Translations under genes and position numbers: made by a program
Notes under the pieces: model-generated
Databases searched by the model: none
Told to the model about the DNA's origin: nothing
Seen by the model: the letters and a program-made list of their open reading frames with translations, nothing else
Shown here: positions 45,240-57,472 of the stretch, piece by piece
Position numbering within the stretch: the stretch's first letter is position 1
How the letters are laid out: each line of letters opens with the position of its first letter
DNA from: Megalonaias nervosa
Taxonomy: Eukaryota > Mollusca > Bivalvia > Unionida > Unionidae
Direction of reading: 5' to 3'
Assembly (NCBI GenBank): GCA_016617855.1
Contig: JAECUM010006720.1
Span: 1-64,000 of the forward strand
DNA: 64,000 bases

Positions 45240-45487
45240 ACCAACAAGAATTCAGTCTAGATGTGGATTCGACGACACAGTAGACTGTATGCCTTGGATC
45301 AGGTTAGGTTTTGGTGAACCCTCAAATATGAAACGTCATGTTCTCCACGCTCAGGAGATTGACAAATTTAGTTTTACAATAAATGTTCAAGTACATAGCC
45401 GAATCACTCTGAGTGGGGCACCTGTTGACTATTTATATGTGAAACCAAGGTTTTCTCTACAACAGAATGATACATACAGTCTCTGAA
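45240..45487 (+). CDS. Hypothetical ORF near the viral-like remnant, doubtful
   Basis: An open frame runs to a stop at 45484-45486, with Met at 45289 (65 residues). It reads as beta-rich (FSFTINVQVHSRITLSGAP, VDYLYVKPRFSL). It lies downstream of the ATPase-like segment on the same strand and could be a further fragment of that element. No family was recognised. Confidence 0.3.
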
Positions 45488-45494
45488 ATATCGT

Positions 45495-45665
45495 TTAGAC
45501 AATAAATCACTGTATTTGGAAACATGTCTGCCTCTAGCCAATAAATCACTGTTGATTGGAAACATGTCTGTCCATAGCCAATAAATCACTGTTTGTTGGA
45601 AACATGCCTGCCCCTAACAATAAATCGCTGTTGACCGGAAACATGCCAGCCCCTAACAATCAACA
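45495..45665. repeat. ~45-bp tandem repeat, about four copies
   Basis: Units contain 'caataaatcactgt', 'ttggaaacatgtctg' and 'cc.ctagc'. Each copy has an AATAAA, but this is part of the repeat and not evidence of a transcript end. Confidence 0.9.
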
Positions 45666-47755
45666 GTCTAATTGAGTGCGGCTATTTTTCACAGAGCTTA
45701 TACCGTTTTCGATTTAACTTGGTGATGTGCGTGTCCCAAAGCATCTCGTTATTTCAACATGCAAACTTTAAGACACGAATTAGTTCCACAGCTGAATTTA
45801 AATCACAGTTACACATCGTGAACACGCAAATGCGTATACGGGTAACAATTAGCACTATTTGTTGTCCCAAATACTAATGCTTAAGATGATTACCACATAT
45901 CCTAAAAGCCTATTCACCGCGAGCCTTTAAAACGTACCCATCTCCATCATGCGTAGTTTTGACAAACATATTCATCCGCAAACCCTTAAGACGCACAACA
46001 GATGCTTCCCGATGACGTCACTAGCAGACGATATTTTGCCCATTTTACCTGGACGATGGGCAGCCTGGCAGTTTCTCCTATATGCGATCACCAAAATTTT
46101 CCATTTTAACGAGGCACACTGAAGAAAAGTCAACTTATAAATCACAAATATAGATACTAACAGAATGCTTGAATTGCGTTCTGTTTATGTATGTAACTTT
46201 CGTAAAATTATCTTGAGATTCAATGAATTTATTTCAACTTCCAAACACCATTTAAAGTCAACGGTAAATCTGCCAGCTGACCACAAATATGGCGGCTGAT
46301 GACGTCATTCGGGAACTATCTTACCACCAGAAGTATATCATAAAAGGATTTTGATCCAGATGCCCTGAAACCCAGTGAATTCTGTTTTTGAAAGAAAGGA
46401 CAATATTATTAAAAAAAAAACCAAAAATTATTTCTTAGTCTCTAATACTGAAAAATACCATGAAATAGCAACCAAGAGGGTAAAAAAAGAGTTATCTCAG
46501 AATATTCATTTTAAAATTACTTCTTTCTGCATGAAATTTTTGTTACATATATAGAATGACCACTGTCACCTTAGTGCAAGAGAACCGTTCATTCTTTCTG
46601 TTTAGGTATATTTCTTTTTATGGGAGGAAAGTTATATCAATTACATTTTGCAACTAAACAGACATATATACCACACATCCTCACCCACTCAAATAAGAGC
46701 GCAGAAAGGATATATTAATTTACTGGTGCATCATTTTGTTTTCGTTGTTCAAGAATCTAAATGGGTTGACTTAAAGCATGATAAAACTTCGAAGTTGCTC
46801 TAACATTTTCGTTCATTCCATGACAAATACATATCTACAATATCTACAAGAAGAGCGAGAATGCTTGCACGTGTCCACACCACGGACATGAGGTGGAGTA
46901 TTTCCAAACAAACTACTGACAATCAAAGTACATTTGTCTGCATGCAAAAATTAAGGTCTTGTGGTCGTGAGAGCAAAATATGCATGGTGCAAACGCAAAT
47001 GGATGATTGGGAAACACCTTTAAAAGGATTGGGAAGGAACGAAATTTTGAAATCTCTATCACATTCTCGCGACAAAAATGGTTGAATTCCCATAAAATAT
47101 TCAACATTAAATATTAGAGGGGAAAATAATTACTAACTTATGATAATTCTTGACAAAAGTATGAAAGTTTCTTTGAAAAAATGAAATTTCTTCGTTATTG
47201 TTATTGTTATTATTATTATTATTATTATTATTCGACTGGAATAGTTTGCTATCAATTCCATGCAAACAATCAAAATCGAATATAGCATTTTATTGCATAA
47301 CACACCTTAGGCATATGCCATTTTCCTGTTTCTGAACAGAAGAAAGATTAAAATATGGGGAGATTTTGAACTAAAATAAAGAATTATTACATAAAAATAA
47401 AAAGTTGCGAAAACCATACATCACGAATTAGTCGAGAGTGTATCCTTCCACTGGTATAGTTGTGTTTTTTTGTTTTGATTCTACTGAAAATATTGATGGC
47501 ACTAGAAAATTAAATTTAAATCGTCTAAAAGCCAAAGTTTTGTGGAGGAATATTAGTCATCTTGCGTTGACTGGAAAAGGGGAGGGTAGCTCTTTGCAAT
47601 TATATATATCTTAATATATCTTATGGATAAAACAAGTGCCAGTTGTTTCAATAACTTGTTTCATATAGATTTTTGCGTGAAACTGAGGGCAAATGAGAAC
47701 AGTATTTAAAGGTATATGTTGATATAAATGGATTATAGTTTAATTGTACCAACCA
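45666..47755. other. No gene seen; one (ATT)n run
   Basis: AT-rich. 'gatgacgtca' occurs at about 46012 and 46299 in opposite contexts, hinting at a worn inverted-repeat element, but the arms could not be extended. (ATT)n lies at 47200-47232. Confidence 0.4.
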
Positions 47756-47795
47756 ATTCACACACACACACACAAATATATATATATATATATAT

Positions 47796-48076
47796 ACTGA
47801 TTTGATGCGGGAGGTAGCGGGTTCAAACGCAGGCCGAGTCATACCAAAGACTTATAAAAATGATACTAACACCTGCCTCGATAGGCGCTCAGCATTATGA
47901 GGTTAGTGTAGTCTTAGGACTGGTCGGCCTGGTGTCAGAATAATGTAACTGGGTGGGACATGATGCTACATGTCTGCGGCATGATGCCCCAGCGCTAGAC
48001 ATCACTATAAACTACCACACTGCGGACATCGTAGCGATATGACTGAAAAATTGTTAGACTACGTTACAAATCCAAA

Positions 48077-48119
<43 letters not shown>
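47796..48119 (+). mobile_element. tRNA-headed SINE, copy 3 (5'-truncated)
   Basis: Begins within the head at 'gatgcgggaggtagcgggtt' (box B 'ggttcaaac') and keeps the whole body ('ggcctggtgtcagaataatg', 'gggacatgatgctacatgt'). It ends in a clean (CA)n tail at 48078-48118. A (CA)n(TA)n run lies immediately upstream. Confidence 0.88.
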
Positions 48120-48121
<2 letters not shown>

Positions 48122-48289
48122 ACGTCATGGTCGAAATGTGTAATATGTTAAATGGCCGTATCAAATATTAGTATGGAATTAGTTTCATTGTACCATGCAA
48201 TTTATTTTTTTTAAAAATTCATAAAAAAAAAATATTTTTATAAAAATAAACCGATTCGCAATTCGAAAAAACTACACGAAATTAAATTT

Positions 48290-49357
48290 GTGACGGCAGG
48301 GTCGAAAAGATGTGTAATTTGGCAAAGGGCCGTATCAAATATCGGTATTAATTTTCCAGTTTTACTTGCATGGTTAATTGCACCTACACGGAAACTTTTA
48401 TTTGTTCGAGGTGTTAATCAGAATGACACACTGTTTAATATCCATACTGACACAGTCTGTTACAGTCGCATTATGAATGGTTAGCATATTCACCAGGAAT
48501 TTACACGCGCTTGAAACGAAAAGTTGATTCCTAGAATAACGAACTCTATTTGCTGAAAATGTATTGGCAGGTCCATGTACACATTATCGTAACCTGTGTG
48601 TTTACGATGTATTATTTGCGGATGACCTGTATTACTGTTTTACCTGTGGTAATGACAGTCTGTAAGAAAAGAAAGGAAACCAGGTCGAACAAAATTGTCG
48701 GAAATACAACTTCAGGCCCTTATATTACCGGTAGGCGAACAGCTTGTCGCACACGTTCCGATACTGTGACGTCGAATTTAACTGTTTTATTTTCCCTTAT
48801 GATGATACAATCGTTACACCTACTGTGATGCTTCACATGTTCATAGATATCCCATCTACGTAGTCTATCTACTAACATAAATACCGACCTAACTATATTC
48901 ATGCATAAGTGTGCACCTACATTCCAAATTAACTACATAATATTGAATAAATCCAAGTACATTAATCTTCCTATCCATTCACCCAGTATTAATATGTACA
49001 TCGCAACTGACCTGCACAATACTTGCATGTTTGTAGCTTTCATTATCGCTGCATGTGTATTTTTCTGGTCGGCGCAGCGTTAGAAGAACGTTTTAATGAA
49101 TTAACCCGACCCGCTTCATTTAGAGCAGTAATCATGGATCAGTATTTTCTATCAACAACTACATATAAACGTAAATGTAAAAAGAAAGCGCGACAGTTTT
49201 ACGCAAGAGTTTATAATTGTCAGTTATATACGAGACCCTATCGTTTTATGCAGTATACAGTATTACCGAAGGATAATTGTACATTATTCTTATTGTTTAA
49301 AAACTTCATTCTGTACGAGATGCACGTATACGTAACATTGACAAGTATAGTGTAAAA
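48290..49357 (+). pseudogene. Unassigned decayed coding region
   Basis: Several plus-strand frames here are unusually complex for local AT-rich sequence. One reads YRNLCVYDVLFADDLYYC then FTCGNDSL (about 48585-48665). Another reads FRYCDVEFNCFIFPYDDT (about 48755-48810). A third, at 49080-49355, reads RPASFRAVIMDQYF, KRKCKKKARQFYARVYN and MQYTVLPKDNCTLFLLF before a stop. They do not form one frame, so if coding it is broken. I recognise no family; viral or transposon origin is possible. Confidence 0.3.
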
Positions 49358-49390
49358 ACTAGTATAGTGTATCCGTAATTACACGAGTGG

Positions 49391-49612
49391 TGTGCAGTTT
49401 GGATTTTTAACGTAGCTTGAACAATATGAGTCATGTCACTACGATGTCCGCAGTGTGGCAGTTTATAGTGATGTCTAGCAATGTGGCATCATGTCCCACC
49501 CAGTCAGGTTATTCTGACACTATGCCGTCCAGTCCTAACACTAACCTTTTAATGCTGAGCGCCAAGCGATTCAGCTGCTTGTACCATTTTAAAGGTCTTT
49601 TGTATGACTGCC
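49391..49612 (-). mobile_element. tRNA-headed SINE, copy 4 (head lost)
   Basis: Minus-strand copy running from 'agtcatacaaaagacc' through 'gcgctcagcattaaaaggtt' and 'cctgactgggtgggacatg' to 'gctacgttaaaaatccaaac'. The tRNA head is absent or unrecognisable. Confidence 0.85.
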
Positions 49613-49907
49613 GGAATTACTCGTGTGAACAACCGCATTGCAGGGAAAAGCAACAAGACCTTCCAAATGAAATATTACTTGATGTGAAATACGCTGTGTT
49701 GTGGCACAGGAGTCTGACGTTTTATCAATAAAGTACGAAGAAATCTCTGATAACACGAAATCACCTTATCGGTACTATCAATTAACACATGCAAGCGTGA
49801 CCCCAATCATCCGCTCGATTCGACTTTTGTCACGCGTCTTTTATCGCTTCAGAATCGCCAAAAGACTGAAAAGCTACACATATCCATTCAAAATACAGTA
49901 ACGTATC

Positions 49908-50420
49908 AACGCATAACTCTCGGAGAGCCATCGCATGAATCTAATCATGCGAATTAACCTTTATTTTCACCATTACGGTCACAAAATCTTTCTACAGGAC
50001 TCTATTAGGCGGAAGTAGCCGATTCTGCCACGGGATGAAAAACATGTTGAAAGTAATTTTACAAAATAAAATGTTTAACTTGCCTTATATTTCAAATTGT
50101 ATCATATGATGATTTTATATAAATTTCCTGAACAGAAATATCTAAAGTTAGGATAGCAGAAATGAGTTGATGACGTCATCACTCTTCCAAAGCCGAGACG
50201 GATGCTGGATTCGGTAGTATTAAAAGATAACACAGACTCTGCTCCGTGATCGGTACGAATATTAGACCCTAAAGCTTATTTACCGCAGGGTAGAATCTGG
50301 TGAAATAGGCTACTTTCGCCTGATGGTGTCCTGCAGAAAGACTTTGTGATCGTAATGGTGAAAATAAAGGTTAATTCGCCGGATTAGACTCGTGCGATGG
50401 TCGTCCGAGAGTTATGCGTT
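49908..50420. mobile_element. MITE with ~115-bp terminal inverted repeats
   Basis: The left end, 'aacgcataactctcgga' to 'ggcggaagtagcc' (49908 to about 50020), is matched in inverted form by 50305-50420. Matching includes 'aattaacctttattttcacc' and 'tctttctgcagga'. The interior of about 280 bp is AT-rich and non-coding. The target duplication is not clear. Confidence 0.85.
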
Positions 50421-51087
50421 TCCATGTTGGCGCAATTGAATTCCCCCACCAACCCCCCCTCCCCCCAAACAAAAATAGACTGACCATGATGCAACCATCT
50501 CGCAGGCTACGCCAGAGGTCCCCGATAAGGGAGCTACCACTCCCACTTAATAAACCTTAACAGCTCTGCATTTAGTTTTCAAATTGTGTGGGTTGAGGCG
50601 TATCCAAAATATCAGAGTAATGGTCGAATTTATTTTAAGCCGAGAGGACCAATTTGTTCTGTATATAGATTAAAGTGGTTGGTGGATGGCTTAGCAAACT
50701 AGGTCAAGTCAAGTCTTCAATCTACATCGATATACGTCACGAGGATCTGCAGCTTTTGATTTCCTGATGTTCAAAGTAATTTTATATTAAAATTTAATTT
50801 CGTAACTGCACCATAAATTTATATATAAATAACATCTAACTATGCCGTTTGGTAATATGTTTACTAGAAACAGGGTATTGCAAAAAGCAATTATACTTTT
50901 CCCATGTTACACAAACTCTTTAGGATTGTAAACTTTCCTGATTTCTGCTGTCATTCATCTTTACGTTATTCAAATATATATCATATTTTCACTTTCTCAT
51001 AATATGGCTTTTCATATTCGCCGTAACAAATAAATTATACAACAACCGCGACTAGATTCAACAACTTAAATCAACATTTGAAAAAGT
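50421..51087. other. No gene seen
   Basis: Spacer between the MITE and the SINE. A C-rich run lies at 50452-50466. Confidence 0.45.
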
Positions 51088-51295
51088 GGACCCGGGTGGC
51101 CGAGTGGTCTAAAGCGTTCGCCTTTACCAATCACTGCCATCTCACCTCTGTCCCCGTGGGTTCAAGTCTCGGGCAGGGTCAATGTGGCTATAAGAGAAAA
51201 TTTCCAATAGTTTTCCGTGGGTCTGTGGTTCTTACCAGGGTTTTTCTCGGGTTCTTTTTTCACCACTTATACAAGCCGCCAGGTATTTAATGGAG
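51088..51295 (+). mobile_element. SINE with tRNA-Leu-like head, copy 2
   Basis: The head starts 'gacccgggtggccgagtggt' (box A) and reaches 'gtgggttcaagtctcgggca' (box B) with a long variable-arm-like stretch between, as in a leucine or serine tRNA. The body then reads 'ggttcttaccagggtttttc'. It matches 22402-22640 on the opposite strand. The open frame across it is not a protein. Confidence 0.82.
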
Positions 51296-51315
51296 CAGCT
51301 ACTTATTTGAATTTA

Positions 51316-53525
51316 AATATAAAAATACTGTGAAAAACTGTATTCTGGACATGAACATGCTAATCAAACTGTATTCTGGATATGAACATAATAATCAAAC
51401 TCTATTCTGGACATGAACATACTAACCAAACTGTATTCTGGACATGAATATACTAATCAAACTGCATTCTGAACTTATAGGTTACTGCATTTGTAGGGGA
51501 AAATATGAACGAATTTTTCGGATGGAAATACTGCACGACCTTGGGAATGCAGTATATCCATCCGACAAAACGAGTTCATATTTTCCCATACAAATCCAGT
51601 AACCTTTATATTATATGCTCATTTTCTTATACTACCTAAGGATTAATTATATAAACGAAAATAAACTACAAGAAACAAAGTAAGCGAATGTATGCCGTAT
51701 TCCAAACTAATTATACAAGCGTAGATTCATCATTACACAACAACATTATTAATGCGCACGTAACTCCGCCCAGATAAATTTTAACTTGGTCGCGCGCTAA
51801 ACATAAGTTTCGAAAGAAAATGGCGTTTTGGTCTACTTAAAATTGAAATTTGAAGTCATATTGTGAATGAATGCGCATTGCAACAACTTTTCCATTTGAT
51901 CTGGAGTGAATAGATTTTTGGTATTTTTGTCGATTCTACGAAATATCGTGATTATGGACTGGATTTATCTACATGAAGTGCATCGGATTTCAGCAGCGTC
52001 TGTGCCAATTCTACATGAAATACATCGAATTGAAGCAGGAGGGAGAAGCATGTTGACATCTGCAAGCATATTTCTGTTCTGTCACTGAATGTTTGAAATC
52101 ATAATATGGGAAAATTATGAAGTCTTTCAATTGCAATTATCGAAAAGACGCTATAGAATTTAATGTTTATTTCATTTTGGGTGCAGTAAGGAGGATGTAA
52201 TTGCACTTGAAATATACTAGAAATTACAGTACAATTTTTAAATGTGTAATCAAGCTTGAGAATCCATGACATGGCTCATGTAATTCGGATTTGCAGAACT
52301 AAGAAAGTACATTTTGAGCAAATTCAGGATGTAAAACTGTAAGTATATTTTTTGCCATTCTTATTACCAGCTAAAGAAGACAGTTTATGCCTTGTCACTT
52401 ATATGCTATTTGTAAGGACCCTATCTGGCGTCTAAAGCTAGCCTAAATCTGAAACACTGTTTCAAAAAAGTTAACGCGGAATGTGCCAAAGCAGCTGGTA
52501 TGTGGCAGTCCACGAAACATCTCCTTTAGTTCATTCAGAAAAACAAATTTAATCAACTAAAACGTAAAGCGTCTACTACGAGAGTGTACACTATTTGTTT
52601 ACAAAGTAGTTCCTAATACACTATTGGGCACACGTGAGTTCAATATGAAGTTGCACGCGAGTGCAATATTGTAAAATATTGCCGATTCTGACAATGAAAA
52701 GTTAACGGAGAAAAAAAATGAGCTCATAATAAATGAACATACTATTCAAACTGTATTCTGGACATGAATATACTAATGAAACTCTATTCTGGACATGAAT
52801 ATACTAATCAAACTGTATTCTGGACATGAACATACTAATCAAACTGTACTTTGGACATGAACACACTAATCACACTGAACTCTGGACATGAATATACTAA
52901 TCAAACTGTATTCTGGACAAGAACATACTAAAGAAACTGAACTCTGGACATGAACATACTAATCTCAATATACTCTGGACATGAATATACTAATCAAACT
53001 GTATTTTGGACATGAACATGCTAATCTAAATGTATTCTGGACATAAACATACTAATCAAATTATATTCTGGACATGAACATTCTAATCAAACTGTACTCT
53101 GGACATGAATATATTAATCAAACTGTATTCTGGACTTGAACATACTAATCAAACTGTACTCTGGACATGAATATACTAATCAAACCGTATTCTGGACATG
53201 AACATACTAGTCTAAATGTACTCTGGACATGAACATACTAGTCAAACTGTATTTTGGACATGAACATTCCAATCAAACTGTATTTTGGACATGAACATAC
53301 TAATCAAACTGAACTCTGGACATGAACATTCTAATCAAACTGAACTCTAGACATGAACATTCTAATCAAAATGCATTTTGGACATGAACATACTAATCAA
53401 ACTGTATTTTGGACATGAACATTCTAATCAAACTGAACTCTGGACATGAACATACTAATCAAACTGTACACTGGACATGAACATACTAAATAAACTGTAT
53501 TCTGGACATGAATATACTAATCAAG
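51316..53525. repeat. 31-bp minisatellite, split by a mobile repeat
   Basis: Diverged copies of a 31-bp unit close to 'ctgtattctggacatgaaca' plus 'tactaatcaaa' occupy 51325-51475 and 52736-53525, about 30 copies in all. Within a unit the array is interrupted by the hairpin-headed repeat 51476-52730 and then continues with the same period. Confidence 0.93.
51476..52730 (+). mobile_element. Hairpin-headed non-autonomous repeat, copy 2
   Basis: Same order and length as 7061-8290. A palindromic head at 51482-51602, with loop near 'gaccttggga', leads into 'atgctcattttcttatacta'. It ends at 'gttaacggagaaaaaaaatg'. Divergence from copy 1 is modest. It sits inside the 31-bp minisatellite, which proves transposition or insertion as a unit of about 1.25 kb. 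Confidence 0.75.
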
Positions 53526-54831
53526 GTTGTAAAAGGGTGACAACTGATTTGATAGCATTAGACACAAACTTACAAGCGATGTCGCCGATGGAACTCTTGT
53601 ATCTGCATTAAAATAATCGTAAAACAAATTTTCACCCTTGTGCTAATGTCAGTATTAAGAACTCGTAGCCTACAAGTGAAAATGAAACAAATATTTATTC
53701 ATATCGATGAGTTACGCCAAAGAGTCAAGAGTTTTGTTAATGAGGCAAGACACACTCCCTTTAATTGAATCATGCAGAAAAAAATTCTTAAATATCTAAT
53801 ATCGTAAAGAAAAAAAGAATTAGATTATTAGAAAATTTTTTATTGTAAAGCTGGGAGGATTCTGATATAATGCATGAAGTTTCATAATAACTAATTAGTA
53901 GAGGTTAACCAATCAGTTTGTCTCATGTAACTATACCTATTTTAGGACAGATGTAGCCGTATGCTAAAAAAATGGATATGTTAGGACTGCGTTCCCTCGG
54001 GGTGGGGTCGGGTCGGTATGCAATATTGGCATAATTGCATGATGCTAATTTGTATCTCTTCCAATCAAAAATATATTGAACAAATGAGCACCAGATTCAA
54101 GAACACATGGGGAATCTGATCGGAAACAAACAAACAACCAAACAAAAAAAACAAAAAAAAACTTTCGGGAAGACGATTTAGCATTTAAATACGATCTCGT
54201 ATCACGAGGCCAACAAATTTGCTACTAGGTCACTGTGGCAAGTGCAACTCTATATGTAACCAACTCATTCTTAAAATCGAGGGGTGGCAAAGTAAAGTGT
54301 AAACATGCAAAAAAATGTAGATAAAAGTCGCTTTAACCTAGAGAAAATATTAGAAAGTGCAAATAGTTCCCACGACCGAAGGCGGCTAATCAGTGGTTGT
54401 AGCAGCCACCTAAGCAACCTCCACAACTGCTGGAGGCACAGGTCCAGTGAGGTCCCAGAGTTCCCATTACACAACATTCATACTGGGATTGGGCCTTATA
54501 AATAAGTTTTGCGGGGGGTAGGTGGGTGAGTGGGAGAGTAGAATGTTTTGCTTCGTCACTGAGGTTAATCAACTAGGATTATAGTGCTAGTTTTATCTGA
54601 CTTCACACACCATCTTATATATTTTGACATTTATGCTGTGGTGTGGGGTCAGAGCCCACTGCCTTTCGAAAAGTTGGAATTCACGGCGCCATAGGGTATA
54701 TGTTTACTACCGGGCCTGGCAAACTCAAACGACCTTAAATCGAGCAATATCTGAACGAAATCGACAGGAAGATGACGTATTGTCTCATAAATTGCAATTA
54801 ATGTTTGCTATGTCTTCGATTCGTTTACAGA
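53526..54831. other. No gene seen
   Basis: AT-rich with a CA/AAAC-rich patch at 54125-54165. Frames at 54271-54572 overlap on both strands and show no domain. Confidence 0.4.
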
Positions 54832-55295
54832 CTACATGGAATTGCAGCATTGACGAAATGTGACCTTGTACTCGACATTTGCAGTGCTAGTCAATTGTCT
54901 ATCCAACTTTGTCCGCTTCAGATGTCCAATAGTCACTTGATGTATATACTTTCCAATCTTCGAGCAAAAACAAATCGAAAATATTAAATGAAAGTCACTT
55001 AATGTTTGTAAAAAAGCGTAAGGACACATCCTTTCAAACATATTTATTTCGAAAACAACGAAAACTCTATCGAAAATTGGAGTCCCTCCTGCAACGATCA
55101 CATAAACGACAGGAAATGACGCGATATAGCAACGGCTTACCTTTCTAATTTCTGGATTTCCTGAAAAGTCGCATTCATAATTATTCTTGCTAATCCGAAT
55201 TATATAGGTTCCACACAAATAGATCCTCAAATGAATTTGTACTGTAATGTAGACCACAGTTCCAAAAGCAATCACATCTCGTACGAGGGAATTCA
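54832..55295 (-). CDS. Possible two-exon gene 3' end, unassigned
   Basis: A minus-strand frame stays open for 172 codons (55350 to 54832), which is long for this composition. Within it, 55141-55295 has an acceptor (ttttgaatgcag) and a donor (AAAG then GTAAGC). 54832-54957 has an acceptor (tttttgctcgaag) and an in-frame TAG. Splicing them in phase 0 joins a beta-strand-like segment (VVYITVQIHLRIYLCGTYII, then NNYECDFSGNPEIRK) to a C-terminus ending NVEYKVTFRQCCNSM. The unspliced reading cannot be excluded. No upstream exon, poly(A) signal or family was recognised. Confidence 0.3.
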
Positions 55296-55845
55296 CTGCA
55301 TTCAAAATCGAAATGAATTTAATCGTCACAAAAGTTTTTTTTAAAATCAAGTCTCAATCTCCTTTTAAGTTTCACTACAAAGAATATTTGTGTTTGCTTA
55401 TGATTCCAAACTATCCAATGAAAGAACAAACACAGATGTGCCTCTGCTGTCAAGGCCAATCCTCCTGCCACATGTACATTGGGACTGACCCAGATCATAA
55501 CTCCGAACCATAAATAGAGAAGCAGATTTTAGTTGCATCAGCAGTGGAACAAAATCCTGTCGATCCAGATTAACTGGATAGTTATTCTAATGCACGTTTT
55601 GTCAGAGCGTAACTCGAAATTTCAAATTCATGTAGCACAACATATCGCCGTTTCATTTGAATGACTACAGAGCGCGGTACCCTACGAAGTTCAAGGTTGC
55701 TGGGTGCGCGTGAACACTGCTGTGTCTTCCTTTTGTCGCTCATTGAGCAATGGCCCATTTAAATTTTGCAGAACTTAAATTACTTCTCTTTTAGTAGTGT
55801 GTTTTGTTTTATTATTCAGTCTTAGGAAAATCATGAATATATAAT

Positions 55846-55982
55846 CAACTGGTTCATACGTTTGAGGGGAAAATAAGCACTTGTTTTTTTTTATCTGAGT
55901 TCTATGGCCCTCCTAAGGTGGTGCCCTATACCAGAGAAAAACCTGCTCATATTTTCACACAGAAATGCCAGAAGCTATAATT
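55846..55982. repeat. Diverged foldback related to the hairpin heads at 7068 and 51482
   Basis: Imperfect arms pair 'ggttcatacgtttgagggga' and the A/T-rich stretch after it with sequence ending 'cacagaaatgccagaagc'. In reverse complement the right arm reads 'gcatttctgtgtgaaaatat' followed by 'gagcaggtttttctc'. That layout matches the arms of the two long hairpins (gcatttgtatgggaaaatat, gaacgagtttttcgg). The rest of the 1.2-kb element is not recognisable here. Confidence 0.5.
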
Positions 55983-56452
55983 ACGTTCCCGACAGGGACT
56001 GACAAGACTACAAAACAGAACATATAAAAACAATATTATACCTTGAATTTACATTATGATTTTTTATGGAAATTTCAATAAGATATCGCCACATACCGCC
56101 TAGGACCTTTAAAAGTATCAAGGAACATACACCGAACTATATTAAACTGGCTGTACTTAGTTCTAATAGCATTCATCACTAAACATTTAAATTATTTTTA
56201 TTTCATTTACTTTGGTTACATACCAAAAAGATGAAACGTTAATATATTAACACGTCGGGCAGCGTTTAACAGACTATGTCAATTTCTTTATGTCAGACGC
56301 AGACTAGTTCTCTTTAAGGACATAGATCAAACTGAAAAAAGGAAAATAAGTAAAGTATTCTTACTTAAATTTGCAAATAAGACTCATCACACGCTTTGAC
56401 TCAACAGATCGATTTCTTATTATTTTTTCATGGTTTCCTATATTATTTTGTG

Positions 56453-56489
<37 letters not shown>

Positions 56490-56687
56490 AAAAAAAAAAA
56501 AAACAACAAAAAAACCCCAAAACAACAACAAATTAAATTAGGTGTCATCAACCTAATTCATATATCCAGACATGCACATTATTTATCTCAAACTTCTCCT
56601 TTAAGTATTAATGCTCCATTTCAATTAATGTATATATCGAAGCATGTTCTATTGTTCATTTTCTAATTAAATCAGTTTCGTAAAAGG
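55983..56687. other. No gene; (TA)n and poly(A) at 56456-56503
   Basis: AT-rich spacer with about 14 TA units followed by a run of 19 A and a CAA-rich patch. Confidence 0.6.
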
Positions 56688-56970
56688 CTAATGCGGGAGG
56701 TGGCGGGTTCGAACCCAGGTCGAGTCATACCAAAGACTTATAAAAATGGTACTAACATCTGCCTCGCTAGGCGCTCAGCATTGAGAGGTTAGTGTTAGGA
56801 CTGGTCGGCCTGGTATCAGGATAATGCTACTGGGTGGGACATGATACTACATGTTTGCGACATGATGCCCCAGTGCTAGACATCACTATAAACCGCCACA
56901 TTGCAGACATCGTAGCGATATGGCTGAAAAATTGTTAAAGCTATGTTAAAAATCTAAATCAAACACACAC
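56688..56970 (+). mobile_element. tRNA-headed SINE, copy 5 (5'-truncated)
   Basis: Begins inside the head at 'atgcgggaggtggcgggttc' and contains box B 'ggttcgaacc'. It carries the shared body through 'ctactgggtgggacatgata' to 'catcgtagcgatatggctg' and ends in a short CA-containing tail. Confidence 0.9.
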
Positions 56971-57212
56971 TGTAAAACGCTAATCCATGGCCCCAGTCCT
57001 GAACTCCCTATCCGTCTCTGGGACAATGACATGGCCTCAGTCTGACATCTCTATTTGTTTCTGGGACAATGACAGGGTCTCATTTCTAGCATCCCTATAT
57101 GCTTCTGGACAAGTTCCATATATTGCATATCATTTATCACGTATGGGTTGCACTACACTATAACGTTGTTATACTGCTTTGACATGGGTTACATCACAGT
57201 ATCACGAACATT

Positions 57213-57472
57213 TAGTGGCACACGGAGCTAAAATGCCGCCCGGTCGAAGGTCCGAGATGCCACCCTCTGCCGCATATTTTAGGGCGGCGGCTTCATCAAG
57301 GGCGACATCACCAATTTTTCTAAATATTATCCGCTTTTACCCCTTCCATTTTTACTTTTCTTTTCCTTTCTTTTTTCCTCTTTTTTCTTTTTCGTTTTCC
57401 CTGTTTTTACCATCCTTACAGAAGTGCTGCCCGTGGCCGTTCGCCCCCATTGCCGCCTATTCGGTACACCAG
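57213..57472. mobile_element. Possible hAT-like MITE
   Basis: GC-rich block with imperfect inverted ends ('agtggcacacgga' at the left against 'actggtgtaccga' read from the right). Flanking words 'gaacattt' and 'gaacagta' match at 5 or 6 of 8 positions. The interior includes a T/C-rich run at 57330-57410. The 98-codon frame over it is low-complexity. Ends are uncertain. Confidence 0.35.

Noticed and set aside
45495..45665. Several AATAAA hexamers in a row, as if a cluster of polyadenylation sites
   Set aside because: They are part of a 45-bp tandem repeat unit and there is no gene directly upstream on that strand.
51078..51290. Working tRNA-Leu gene
   Set aside because: The head has good box A and box B words, but a SINE body follows and a second copy lies at 22402-22640. 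The acceptor stem is not clean.
54832..55350. Connexin-like reading of the 172-codon frame (a YEC...C...FP pattern after a hydrophobic stretch)
   Set aside because: The Cys spacing does not match connexin extracellular loops, there are not four membrane segments, and the frame contains plausible splice sites.
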